From contig NZ_AWFA01000034.1 in assembly GCF_000682675.1 (NCBI RefSeq), forward strand, positions 1 through 64,000: a DNA stretch of 64,000 nucleotides, given 5' to 3'. This document shows, piece by piece, positions 17,424 to 26,165 of this stretch. Numbering within the stretch: the stretch's first letter is position 1; each line of letters begins with the position of its first letter. The position numbers were made by a program, and so were the translations under genes. This DNA is from Hyphomonas pacifica. GTDB lineage: Bacteria > Pseudomonadota > Alphaproteobacteria > Caulobacterales > Hyphomonadaceae. The notes beneath the pieces are model-generated. The model searched no databases, was not told the DNA's origin, and saw nothing but the letters and a program-made list of their open reading frames with translations.

Positions 17424-17499
17424 CAGGGAATTTCTCTCCTATTGAGGTATATCTTCGCGGATGTTTGGAACCCATACGGGCGTAAATAAAATCTGATTT

Positions 17500-18309
17500 A
17501 TGACGCAGAGTATAGTCACACCCAAAAGGTCAGCCTCGATATTCTCAGAGCTGACCAATGTAATAAACACCTGGCCCATCTGGTTTCTCATGGGCAATCA
17601 GGACATCAAACTTCGATACAAGCGCTCCATCATCGGCCCGTTCTGGATCAGCCTGACGCTGGCGGCATGGATTGCCGGTATTTCAATACTTTACGCCCAG
17701 ATCCTGAAGCAACCCTTTCTCGATTATCTCGTCTTCCTGTCATGCGGCCTGCTGGCCTGGAACATGATTTCTGCCGTGATCAGCGAAGGCAGTGTTTCAG
17801 TCATTGATAATTCATCGCACCTGATGAGTGCGCCAATGCCCCTCAGCATTTTTGCGGCACGCGTTGTTTATCGGAACATCATCGTATTCTTTCACAATAT
17901 GCTGGTTGTTGTCTGTGTCTTGATCTATGCAAAGGTACACATCACTTGGGCCATGCTGTTTCTGCCCGTTGGCTTGCTCATCAACTGCCTGATTTTATTC
18001 TTCTTTATCTCTGTAAGCGGACCATTGTGCGCGCGCTTCAGAGACCTTCAGCAAATTATCTCGAACCTCCTTCAGGTTTCGTTTTTCCTGACTCCCATCA
18101 TCTGGCAGACTGGCCAGATCGGAGGGCGGACGCTGGTCACGCACGCCAATCCCTTTTACCATATGATTGAGCTTATTCGGGCACCTCTCATGGGGTATAT
18201 CCCAAGCACAGATACACTGATCGCGTCAGGGGTCATGCTGATTGGCGGCCTTATCGCGGCACTAATTGTCTGGCGCTATAGTCGTAAACGCGTAATCTTT
18301 TGGCTCTAG
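17500..18309 (+). CDS. Polysaccharide ABC exporter permease (Wzm-like, ABC-2 type)
   Basis: A 269-residue inner-membrane protein with about six hydrophobic helices and the ABC-2 membrane signature. It opens with DIKLRYKRSIIGPFWISLTL, the cytosolic interface helix plus TM1 found in Wzm/KpsM/TagG permeases, and keeps FFLTPIIWQTG and ANPFYHMIELIRAPLMG near the C-terminus. It would form the pore that moves a lipid-linked polysaccharide across the inner membrane together with the ATPase encoded 9 nt downstream. There is no clear Shine-Dalgarno before the ATG, and the upstream AT-rich 76-nt gap is a divergent promoter region. Confidence 0.92.
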   Translation: MTQSIVTPKRSASIFSELTNVINTWPIWFLMGNQDIKLRYKRSIIGPFWISLTLAAWIAGISILYAQILKQPFLDYLVFLSCGLLAWNMISAVISEGSVSVIDNSSHLMSAPMPLSIFAARVVYRNIIVFFHNMLVVVCVLIYAKVHITWAMLFLPVGLLINCLILFFFISVSGPLCARFRDLQQIISNLLQVSFFLTPIIWQTGQIGGRTLVTHANPFYHMIELIRAPLMGYIPSTDTLIASGVMLIGGLIAALIVWRYSRKRVIFWL

Positions 18310-18318
18310 GTAGACCTC

Positions 18319-19512
18319 ATGACGTTTCTCAACGTTCAGAATGTTAGCTTCTCCTATCCGATCTTCAATGCGAAGAGCCGGTCCATAAAGAGCGCTGTTC
18401 TGGCGGGAGGCGCGGGTGGGCGCCGCGCTGAAGGCCCAGGGTCCATTGAGCTGGTGCACGCCCTGAATGACATTAATCTTGATCTGAAGTCCGGAGACCG
18501 GCTCGGCCTGATTGGTCATAATGGTGCGGGCAAATCGACTCTGCTGCGTCTCATGGCGAACATTGCCCAGCCGACGACTGGCAGCATCGAATCAAGCGGG
18601 CGTATCATCCCCTTGATCAGCCGCGGACTAGGCATCAACCCCGAGCTCACTGGTCGCCAGAATATTGAACTTCCCCTCCGCCTTTTCGGGGCGACGAACA
18701 GCGAAGTCGAAGAAGCCCATAATACCGTTCCGGAGTTCACCGAGCTCGGCGAGTTCCTGGACCTGCCCGTACGCACATATTCCGATGGCATGCGGGCGCG
18801 CCTGTCATTCGCGATCTGCACCGCATTGCGTGGAGACATTCTCGTGCTGGATGAATGGCTGGGGGCTGGCGACGCAGGCTTTGTCCGCAAGGCCAGCGAA
18901 CGCCTGAAGCATATGGTGGAACAGTCCGGCATCGTTGTGCTGGCCAGCCATACAACATCCATTCTGCAACAGAACTGCAACAAGTTGGCCTGGATGCGCA
19001 AAGGCGAGATCGTCGCCGTGGGCGATCCAAAGGACGTGTCAGAAGCCTATGCGGCGGAAATGCGGCGTCACGGCCAGGCCGGAACCATGCAAAAACCGAG
19101 CGGAGAAGCAGAAGCAGCCAAAGCGCGGCAAGCCTATATTGACGATCAGGTCCGCCAAATGGATCAGGCCTGGTTCGCACAGAATTTCTCAGAGGCGCGC
19201 CGTATTGCAGAAGAACTTTATGCCAGGGAGAATGTTGCACGCGCGGCATACCGCCTGGGCACAATTCACTTCTACGGTCGAGGGGCGCCCATAAACATGG
19301 CGGTAGCCTTGCCCTATTTCCGGCACCCATCCCTAACGGATGATGCCTGGAGCATTTATCATCAAGGCCTGATTCTGGCAGACAAATCCTTCCCTGCCCG
19401 AGATGAAGCCATCGCTCATAATCTTATTGAAATTGCGATGACAAAGGGCGTGCGCGAAGCCGCCACTACCCTGCAATCTCTGAAAGTCAAACAGCAGGCG
19501 CTCAGCGCATAG
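18319..19512 (+). CDS. Polysaccharide ABC exporter ATPase (Wzt-like) with Sel1-like C-terminal extension
   Basis: A 397-residue ATPase partner of the Wzm permease. Walker A is GHNGAGKST (66-74). IPLISRGLGINPELTGRQNI is the Wzt/TagH-type segment, YSDGMRARLSF replaces the LSGGQ signature, Walker B is ILVLDEWLGAGD, and the H-loop is LASHTTS. Residues from about 270 are not the usual jelly-roll carbohydrate-binding domain of Wzt. They are helical: ARAAYRLGTIHFYGRGAPIN and AWSIYHQGLIL read as Sel1/TPR-like repeats. The tail may bind a partner protein instead of the glycan, which is inference. AGGTAGACCTC precedes the ATG. Confidence 0.9.
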   Translation: MTFLNVQNVSFSYPIFNAKSRSIKSAVLAGGAGGRRAEGPGSIELVHALNDINLDLKSGDRLGLIGHNGAGKSTLLRLMANIAQPTTGSIESSGRIIPLISRGLGINPELTGRQNIELPLRLFGATNSEVEEAHNTVPEFTELGEFLDLPVRTYSDGMRARLSFAICTALRGDILVLDEWLGAGDAGFVRKASERLKHMVEQSGIVVLASHTTSILQQNCNKLAWMRKGEIVAVGDPKDVSEAYAAEMRRHGQAGTMQKPSGEAEAAKARQAYIDDQVRQMDQAWFAQNFSEARRIAEELYARENVARAAYRLGTIHFYGRGAPINMAVALPYFRHPSLTDDAWSIYHQGLILADKSFPARDEAIAHNLIEIAMTKGVREAATTLQSLKVKQQALSA

Positions 19513-19542
19513 TAGCCTGCGCCGACGCCTGCCTGGAAATGA

Positions 19543-20016
19543 CTAGAGCTCGTCTGAATTCTGCGAAGCATAATATGCTTCGATACGATCCCTTATGGTG
19601 GTGACAAGCTTCTGCTCTACCTTCTCAAGCATACGGCGCAGAATGCCCGGCAGGCCATCTAGAACCGGGGACATTGAGATCACAGTCTTACCTGCCAATC
19701 CTTTTTCCGCCGCCCCTTCGAGAGACACCGGAGCCACTTTCGCAACAGTCCCCCGGCCTGAAAATTCCAGCCGCTCGCCATCTTTGCGACTCTCCACAAC
19801 AAATTCAAACGGCAATACACCGATCGTTGCGTAGATCTTGCCTTCTACGCGACTACGGGTGCCCTCCCCCTCCTGGCCTGGCTCGGTCTCATAAACATCA
19901 AAGACTGCCTTGGGTACGGTTGCTGTCCAGGCATCCTGCGAATGCAGATAAACTTCGAGCGTTTCGACAGGAACGACAGACTCCGTTACCCTCAAATTCG
20001 ATTTTGAATTATTCAT
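19543..20016 (-). CDS. Small protein, possible START/SRPBCC-like fold, function unknown
   Basis: 157 residues, no signal peptide or membrane helix. I do not recognise a named family with confidence. The pattern of beta strands (VEGKIYATIGVLPFEFVVES, RLEFSGRGTVAKVAPVSL, AGKTVISMSPVLDGLPG) followed by a long C-terminal helix (RRMLEKVEQKLVTTIRDRIE) looks like an SRPBCC/START helix-grip fold, as in CoxG-type proteins that bind hydrophobic ligands. It is the last gene of the pyruvyl transferase-glycosyltransferase operon, 13 nt after the glycosyltransferase stop, and converges on wzt. A role with lipid-linked sugar intermediates is speculation. Confidence 0.6.
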   Translation of the reverse strand: MNNSKSNLRVTESVVPVETLEVYLHSQDAWTATVPKAVFDVYETEPGQEGEGTRSRVEGKIYATIGVLPFEFVVESRKDGERLEFSGRGTVAKVAPVSLEGAAEKGLAGKTVISMSPVLDGLPGILRRMLEKVEQKLVTTIRDRIEAYYASQNSDEL

Positions 20017-20029
20017 TATACGCCCTTAA

Positions 20030-22045
20030 TTATTGATATTCCACGCCGTCCAGCGAAACGACAAGGTTTCGTTTCATCTTCCGCTGCATGACATAGGCAT
20101 CCTCGACCATAAATGTCAGCCCATTCCAGTAACGGCGGATATCCGCACGAATACCGCGCAGGCGCAGCGTAACGACCTTGTCGCGAACAAAATCCCCTTT
20201 GAAAAGGATATCGCAAGGCTGCTGAAGACGGGAGCCATCAAAACTGCAGCATAGTTTCCCATCAACCAGCACATCCACAACCGAAACTCTTGGCGGAGGC
20301 GGCGCAGAACAATTGATGCGAAGAGACAAGACCCAATCGATATCCGTTGGTATCTCGCACTGTGCCATATCAACGGAAAGGCTCTTATAGTCCCCCGGAC
20401 GGGCAACCATGGGAAGCGGAATGACTTCCATGCCATTTTCGGTCTGTGCGATCTCGTAGAGCGCCTCTGATGTCCGCTCGCGCTCAAGCGAGCCCACTCC
20501 GGCACTCATATAGGAGTACGGAACACGACTACGGTTTGCATAATGATATCTGAGGTGCGCAACATGTTCAAAGGCATCGAGCATAGTCCGTGCACGCTCC
20601 TGCCAGCTGGCGGCATGAGCATGCTTCAAAACAGCCTTTTTGTAAGCCGCATCATCCTTTTTCGCCAAGGCTGCATCCAGCGCCTCAGAGAAAGATTGCA
20701 CATCACTGGCAGAGAAGACTTCCTTGTAGGCAACACACTCTCTCATATCGCTGTTGACCAGAACCGGCTTACGCGCCGCGAAATACTCGAAAAGCTTTAG
20801 TGGCGACGTCGTCTTTGCAATGTCACCCTCCTTGAAGGGGATCCATGCTACATCGAAAGAATTCAACAGTGTCGGGACGGTTGGATACGGGAAAGGTCCC
20901 GGCCAGACGAGATTATCCGCCTCAGGAAGAGTAATGGAATCCGTGTATTTCGGTCCGACCATGACAAATGTCAGATCCGGCCGATGCCGCGCCAAGTCTG
21001 CAATCAACTCATAGTCCAGCCAATCGGCCAGCGCCCCGACATATCCAATAACAGGTTTGTTGCCATGCGCCTTGCGGATCTCATCAATGACCGGGTTCGT
21101 CTCCTTGCAGCCAATGAAACGTTCGATCTCCACACCGTTCGGTGACATGGCCACCATATCAGATGGGAAGCGGGCCCTCATTTCATCGTACAGCAGACCC
21201 GCTGTAGGAATGACGACATCGACAATTGAAGGCGCCAGCCATGCGAACGTTACCTTCGCCGCGTCTGCCCCCTCCTTGCCGGAAATTGCCTCATCAATAT
21301 GATCTACATATTCATAGACAATATAGTGTCCGGCCTCTCGCCAGGCAGAGATACGCTCTTTGGAAAAATACCAAGCGGTACTGTAGAGGTCGATAAAGCT
21401 CGGCGGGCCATCCACGATGTACTGCTCAAACAATGCAGGCTGTTTGCACAGATACAAATTGTCACGAATCTGAAGAACTTCATCTCCCTCATCATACATG
21501 TAAGATGGAGAAAAGTAGATGACCATAGCCCCCAACTCCGCCATTGCGGCGGCGATATGCTGTGGCCTCTGAAAAAGGGGAAGGTTCCAATCCACAAAGG
21601 GCGGCACGATGAAAATGGGCTGACGTTTGTCAAACGCGTCATGCGCCTTGTGCAAAATGCTTTGCATGTTCATGAGACGCGGCTGATCCGCACGGTAAAG
21701 CACTTTCGGGAACTGGAAGGTTTTCTTTGCCTGCTCCCCTTGCGACTTTGACGAGAACGCACCAGGCTCCACTGCCTGACCATCAAAATCAAAGTCATGT
21801 CCGGCGACTCTGACTGTGAGACGCGCCTGAGAGCTGATCGTCTGCGGAATTTCTACAGCAAAGCCGATATGAAGCGCGGCATATTCCTCATCCACATCCT
21901 CCCGTACGAATTCCGGCTCAGCGGCCATGACCAATTCGTCATCGGCGAATACTTCAATGACCAGTACATCATCCGGGTTGAATACATTTACCAGCCAACC
22001 GCTGACATAATTGCGCTCAAACTTGTCAATAGCCCCCAAGAGCAT
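20030..22045 (-). CDS. Large multi-domain glycosyltransferase with N- and C-terminal beta modules
   Basis: 671 residues. Residues ~1-95 form a beta-rich module starting GAIDKFERNYVSGWLVNVF, ending with HIGFAVEIPQ and LTVRVAGHDFDF. Residues ~110-500 are a GT-B glycosyltransferase of the TuaH-like kind: FIVPPFVDWNLPLFQRPQHI, SPNGVEIERF, KPVIGYVGALADWLDYELIA, WIPFKEGDIAKTTSPLKLFE and YFAARKPVLV. Residues ~530-671 form another beta-rich domain with VSVVDVLVDGKLCCSF and VVTLRLRGIRADIRRYW, possibly carbohydrate-binding. GGGAAATCGCT precedes the ATG. It is 32 nt downstream of the pyruvyl transferase gene. Its size and modules suggest action on a long glycan, which is inference. Confidence 0.85.
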   Translation of the reverse strand: MLLGAIDKFERNYVSGWLVNVFNPDDVLVIEVFADDELVMAAEPEFVREDVDEEYAALHIGFAVEIPQTISSQARLTVRVAGHDFDFDGQAVEPGAFSSKSQGEQAKKTFQFPKVLYRADQPRLMNMQSILHKAHDAFDKRQPIFIVPPFVDWNLPLFQRPQHIAAAMAELGAMVIYFSPSYMYDEGDEVLQIRDNLYLCKQPALFEQYIVDGPPSFIDLYSTAWYFSKERISAWREAGHYIVYEYVDHIDEAISGKEGADAAKVTFAWLAPSIVDVVIPTAGLLYDEMRARFPSDMVAMSPNGVEIERFIGCKETNPVIDEIRKAHGNKPVIGYVGALADWLDYELIADLARHRPDLTFVMVGPKYTDSITLPEADNLVWPGPFPYPTVPTLLNSFDVAWIPFKEGDIAKTTSPLKLFEYFAARKPVLVNSDMRECVAYKEVFSASDVQSFSEALDAALAKKDDAAYKKAVLKHAHAASWQERARTMLDAFEHVAHLRYHYANRSRVPYSYMSAGVGSLERERTSEALYEIAQTENGMEVIPLPMVARPGDYKSLSVDMAQCEIPTDIDWVLSLRINCSAPPPPRVSVVDVLVDGKLCCSFDGSRLQQPCDILFKGDFVRDKVVTLRLRGIRADIRRYWNGLTFMVEDAYVMQRKMKRNLVVSLDGVEYQ

Positions 22046-22077
22046 AGCGATTTCCCATCTTCTCTATAGCAACTTAA

Positions 22078-23064
22078 TCAAACGTACTGGAGAACAGCAT
22101 CACGAAGCATCTGCACCTCCTGCTTCGCCACAGCGCGTAGCTCTTCAACCCCGTGCCGGTCAACGCCTGACATTCCAAGGTAAAATAGTTCGGGCAATCT
22201 GGCATCCCCGGCGACCGACAGAAAGGCAGCTCTGCCTATACGCTGATAGAAATGGACGAATTTGTCCGCCCTGCTCAGCGTAACGGTTGGTACCCCTGAC
22301 ATATGCCCAACCACACAACCATGAAACTTCATGCTGAGCAGCATCTGGCAGGTCTGAATCTCTCGCGTCAGCTCCTCTATCGTCCGCGTCACGGTGATTG
22401 ATCTTGGCGTGAACGTATGCTCGTGCGCCTCCGCTATATCCTCTTCAGAGGTGGGGGCTGTTCCCAGAGGGATGTGTTTGATGGTCCATCCGTCATCCAC
22501 AGCCTTCTGCAGAAACGCGTTGATATGGACCGGATCAATGTTCTGATAAGCACGCGTAATCAGACCGAGTACCTTGTTCTGCGGCGCATGGAATGGAAAG
22601 TCCATGGCGCAGACAATGTCTATACCCGGATAGACATCTATCTTTGGTCTCAAATGCTCTTGCATCCATTTTGCGCTGGCCTCGCTGCGCGCATGTATGA
22701 ACTTCACATTTTCATGCTGCAGGAAACGCGACATCTCCAGGCAGACTTCCTCCTTCCAGCCGCCCCATCTGGGCACTTCCACGCCAATGACGAAGACGGG
22801 CTTGGCCAGGTATTCCTCTTTCCAGTAGAGGGGGCTGAGCGACCAAGGTATAACAAGATCCCCCCCGCCGATGATAATCGCATCGAATTTATCTACACGT
22901 TCGGCCACGGACCCAGAAAAATAGGGTGCTTCAGTCATGTCGTGCATGACGTCCACCTCAATATCCTCGTCCCCGGCGAACAAGTCGGTCAGAACCTCCC
23001 GGAACAACTCGTCGCCATAGTTACCCCACTTGAAATACCCAACAAGGCCAATACGCTTTGTCAC
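22078..23064 (-). CDS. Polysaccharide pyruvyl transferase family protein
   Basis: A 328-residue cytosolic enzyme of the CsaB/WcaK family, which places pyruvate ketals on sugars or performs related transfers. Visible features are the N-terminal GYFKWGNYGDELF loop (the family's G-N-x-GDE element), FDAIIIGGGDLVIPW, HARSEASAKWM, and the C-terminal LLSMKFHGCVVGHMSGVPT, equivalent to the conserved RxH-x6-A-x-x-GVP segment with Lys in place of Arg. It starts the operon with the 671-residue glycosyltransferase. It suggests the exported polymer is acidic through pyruvylation, as the family implies. Confidence 0.9.
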   Translation of the reverse strand: MTKRIGLVGYFKWGNYGDELFREVLTDLFAGDEDIEVDVMHDMTEAPYFSGSVAERVDKFDAIIIGGGDLVIPWSLSPLYWKEEYLAKPVFVIGVEVPRWGGWKEEVCLEMSRFLQHENVKFIHARSEASAKWMQEHLRPKIDVYPGIDIVCAMDFPFHAPQNKVLGLITRAYQNIDPVHINAFLQKAVDDGWTIKHIPLGTAPTSEEDIAEAHEHTFTPRSITVTRTIEELTREIQTCQMLLSMKFHGCVVGHMSGVPTVTLSRADKFVHFYQRIGRAAFLSVAGDARLPELFYLGMSGVDRHGVEELRAVAKQEVQMLRDAVLQYV

Positions 23065-23463
23065 ATAAACTCCTAACTGCTTGCATTCTCTGATCTGTAT
23101 TCGAGTTAACCTAGCGTGGAACCGGGCCGGTGTTCATCTAAATTTCCCGATAAAAAGCAGCCTGCGGGCGGCTCTACACACGTCAATTTACCTTGCTAAA
23201 GCTGCATCAGAGAAACGGGTTAAAAGCTTGTCCAAAGCTTTCCACCCGAACGACGATTTTGAGGGATCGTCCTAAAGCAAGGACACGTGTGAAGCAACCT
23301 GCCGAGCCCGGCATCGGGACAGGCTCAAACACGGGTAGCACATAGATTCCAAGGCGCACCCATTTCCCTGAAACACACGACCTGCAACAGATAGTAACCA
23401 CGCGTGATTTGCCGCCAGATTGGCACCCCTCTATCGAGGCGCAACAGAATAAAGGAACCTACC
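23065..23463. other. Intergenic region between the pyruvyl transferase and DegT genes
   Basis: About 400 nt between divergent genes. It should hold promoters in both directions, but I found no convincing -35/-10 pair, no perfect palindrome over 7 bp and no RNA family. Short frames here have no ribosome-binding site or recognisable product. The last 10 nt contain AAAGGAACCTACC, the ribosome-binding site of the aminotransferase gene. Confidence 0.4.
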
Positions 23464-24624
23464 ATGTCCCTCCCCTTCATTGATCTACAGACACAACGCA
23501 AACGCATTGAGGGGGAAATTAACACTGCAATTCAGAGTGTTGTGGAAAGCGGCCGGTATGTGCTCGGGCCAGAAGTCACCGAGCTTGAAAAACAACTGGC
23601 GGAGTGGTGCGGCGCATCGCACTCTGTCAGCTGCGCGAATGGCACCGACGCGCTCGCCCTGGCACTGATGGCGTGGGAACTGAAGCCCGGCGACGCCGTT
23701 TTCTGCCCCTCCTTCACCTTCGTTGCCACGGCGCAAGTCGTGCCATGGCTTGGCGCCGCACCGGTCTTTGTGGATATCCTGCCGGAAACCTACAACATGG
23801 ACCCGGCCCATCTGCGCAAACAGATCGAAGCGGTGAAGACCGAAGGCAAGCTGACCCCGAAAGTCGTGATCGCTGTGGACCTGTTTGGCCAGCCGGCCAA
23901 CTATCCCGAGATCAAGGCGATCTGTGACGAGTTCGGCCTGAAGCTGCTGGCTGACACAGCGCAGGGTTATGGCTCCACGCTGAATGGCAAACACCCGTCC
24001 GACTGGGCCGATATCGCAACGACCAGCTTCTTCCCGGCCAAACCGCTAGGCTGCTATGGCGATGGCGGCGCGATTATCACCAATGATGCGGCCCTAGCAG
24101 AACTTATCGAATCGCTGCGTGTCTATGGCAAGGTGACGCCTACTGATGCCGCAGAACGCAACTTCCATCATGACCCCAAATATCTGTCGCTACGCGTCGG
24201 TATGAATTCCCGTCTCGATACGATTCAGGCCGCCGTCCTGCTGGAGAAACTGAAGATCTTCGCCGATGAGATCGACAAGCGGCAGGTGGTGGCAGACCGC
24301 TATGCCGAGGGCCTCAAGGGCCACGTAAAGCGCGTACCGACTGTCATTGAGGGCGGTCGGAGCGTCTGGGCGCAATATGTCATCGAACATGAGAACCGAG
24401 ACGGTCTGCAGGCGCACCTCTCCAGCCAGGGCGTCCCAACGGCCGTCTACTATCCCGTGCCAATCCACGAACAGGATTTTTGCGCCGCCTACAAACCGCC
24501 TGCGGGCACCCTGCCCGTCACCGAGGCTGCCAGCAAGCACGTCATCGCTCTGCCGATGCACCCCTATCTGGAAGAAGCAGATCAGGCGACAATCATCGAC
24601 GCCGTGCGCGCATTTAACGGGTAA
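23464..24624 (+). CDS. DegT/DnrJ/EryC1/StrS family sugar aminotransferase
   Basis: A PLP enzyme that transaminates a keto-sugar nucleotide. It has 386 residues. FIDLQTQRKRIEGEIN at the N-terminus, NGTDALALAL (phosphate-binding turn), DTAQGYGS with Asp164 for the pyridine nitrogen, and SFFPAKPLGCYGDGGA with the Schiff-base Lys193 place it near WbpE/WlbC-like 3-aminotransferases, which make 2,3-diamino sugars. The precise substrate cannot be read. Start chosen with AAAGGAACCTACC upstream. No matching oxidase or acetyltransferase gene is adjacent, so the partner enzymes must lie elsewhere. Confidence 0.92.
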   Translation: MSLPFIDLQTQRKRIEGEINTAIQSVVESGRYVLGPEVTELEKQLAEWCGASHSVSCANGTDALALALMAWELKPGDAVFCPSFTFVATAQVVPWLGAAPVFVDILPETYNMDPAHLRKQIEAVKTEGKLTPKVVIAVDLFGQPANYPEIKAICDEFGLKLLADTAQGYGSTLNGKHPSDWADIATTSFFPAKPLGCYGDGGAIITNDAALAELIESLRVYGKVTPTDAAERNFHHDPKYLSLRVGMNSRLDTIQAAVLLEKLKIFADEIDKRQVVADRYAEGLKGHVKRVPTVIEGGRSVWAQYVIEHENRDGLQAHLSSQGVPTAVYYPVPIHEQDFCAAYKPPAGTLPVTEAASKHVIALPMHPYLEEADQATIIDAVRAFNG

Positions 24625-24676
24625 GCCCCCTAGGGCTTCCAGCCCTTTCTCAAGAGTATCCGCAGCTCGACTACAG

Positions 24677-24705
24677 GGTAACGCGCACTTCGCGCGTTGC
24701 CTTTT
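24677..24705 (+). terminator. Hairpin with T-run downstream of the aminotransferase gene
   Basis: GGTAACGCGC, loop ACTTC and GCGCGTTGCC form a 10-bp stem with one G-U pair, followed by TTTT. It lies 52 nt after the aminotransferase stop and 49 nt before the ahcY ATG. The simplest reading is a terminator for the upstream gene. An attenuator in the ahcY leader is possible, but I could not fit a known SAM or SAH riboswitch. Confidence 0.6.
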
Positions 24706-24753
24706 GCTGCCTGTCATGTTACCCGCCATACAAACGTATAAAGGATTATTGAT

Positions 24754-26148
24754 ATGGCTAAAAGCTATCACGTAGCCGATATTTCCCTCGCCGATTATGG
24801 CCGCAAGGAAATTGCCATTGCCGAGACGGAAATGCCGGGCCTGATGGCCGCACGCGAAGAGTACGGCCCTTCGCAGCCTCTCAAGGGCGCGAAGATCGCC
24901 GGTTCGCTGCACATGACCATCCAGACCGCAGTTCTGATCCAGACGCTGGAAGCCCTCGGCGCAGACGTTCAGTGGGTCTCCTGCAACATCTACTCGACCC
25001 AGGACCACGCCGCTGCCGCAATCGCCGACAATGGCACGCCGGTCTGGGCCTATAAGGGTGAAACCCTGACCGAGTATTGGGACTACACAGACCGCCTGTT
25101 CCACTGGCATGACGGCACCGGCCCGAACCTGATCCTGGATGATGGCGGCGATGCCTCGCTCTACCTCGTTCTCGGAGAGAAGGCTGAAGCCGACCCTTCC
25201 ATTCTGGACAACCCGAAATCGGAAGAAGAAACTGCGCTCTACGCACAGATCAAGAAGCGCATCCAGGAATCCCCAGGCTGGTTCGCCAAGACAAAGGCCG
25301 GTATAAAAGGCGTGTCTGAAGAAACGACGACCGGTGTGAACCGCCTCTACCAGATGGAAAAGCGCGGCGAGCTGCCCTTCCCAGCCATTAACGTCAACGA
25401 CTCGGTCACAAAATCCAAATTCGACAACAAGTATGGCTGCAAGGAATCCCTAGTCGATGCGATCCGTCGCGGCACGGACGTCATGATGGCCGGCAAGAAG
25501 GCTTTCGTTGCAGGCTATGGCGATGTCGGCAAAGGCTCTGCAGCCTCGCTGTCTGGTTCCGGTGCCCGCGTATCTGTCTCAGAAGTTGATCCGATCTGCG
25601 CCCTGCAGGCCGCTATGGATGGCTTCGAAGTGATAACAATGGATGACGCCGCGCCGAAATTCGACATCTTCGTCACGGCGACCGGCAACAAAGACATCAT
25701 TACCGTCGACCATATGCGCGCAATGAAAGACATGGCAATCGTCTGCAATATCGGCCATTTCGACAACGAAATTCAGGTCGAAGGCCTGCGCAATTTCGAA
25801 TGGACGAATATCAAGCCGCAAGTTGACATGATCACCTTCCCGGATGGCAAGCGCATCATTCTTCTCTCGGAAGGCCGCCTGGTGAACCTTGGCAATGCGA
25901 CAGGCCACCCATCTTTCGTGATGTCAGCCTCCTTCACCAATCAGACGCTAGCACAGATTGAGCTGCATACGCGCGGCGATCAGTATGAGAACAAGGTCTA
26001 CACCTTGCCGAAGCATCTGGATGAGAAAGTAGCCATGCTGCACCTCAACAAGCTGGGAGTTCAGCTGACTGAACTGTCCGGCGAACAAGCCGACTATATC
26101 GGAGTCGACCAGACTGGCCCGTTCAAGCCAGAGCATTATCGCTACTAG
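24754..26148 (+). CDS. ahcY: Adenosylhomocysteinase
   Basis: Hydrolyses S-adenosylhomocysteine to homocysteine and adenosine, removing the product inhibitor of methyltransferases. It has 464 residues including the family's central insertion. [20 protein letters not shown] near the N-terminus, [14 protein letters not shown], the NAD-binding [30 protein letters not shown], and the C-terminal end FKPEHYRY are all diagnostic; the terminal Lys-Tyr region that reaches the neighbouring NAD site is intact apart from a final RY in place of RY/KY variants. First gene of an ahcY-purU-metK cluster. Confidence 0.97.
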   Translation: MAKSYHVADISLADYGRKEIAIAETEMPGLMAAREEYGPSQPLKGAKIAGSLHMTIQTAVLIQTLEALGADVQWVSCNIYSTQDHAAAAIADNGTPVWAYKGETLTEYWDYTDRLFHWHDGTGPNLILDDGGDASLYLVLGEKAEADPSILDNPKSEEETALYAQIKKRIQESPGWFAKTKAGIKGVSEETTTGVNRLYQMEKRGELPFPAINVNDSVTKSKFDNKYGCKESLVDAIRRGTDVMMAGKKAFVAGYGDVGKGSAASLSGSGARVSVSEVDPICALQAAMDGFEVITMDDAAPKFDIFVTATGNKDIITVDHMRAMKDMAIVCNIGHFDNEIQVEGLRNFEWTNIKPQVDMITFPDGKRIILLSEGRLVNLGNATGHPSFVMSASFTNQTLAQIELHTRGDQYENKVYTLPKHLDEKVAMLHLNKLGVQLTELSGEQADYIGVDQTGPFKPEHYRY

Positions 26149-26165
26149 AAGGCAGGGCCCGACTT

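Noticed and set aside
24625-24753. SAM, SAH or SAM/SAH riboswitch upstream of ahcY
   Set aside because: The 129-nt leader has one strong hairpin, but I could not align it to the conserved cores of SAM-II, SAH, SAM/SAH or SAM-V by eye; the hairpin fits a terminator as well. A covariance search would decide.
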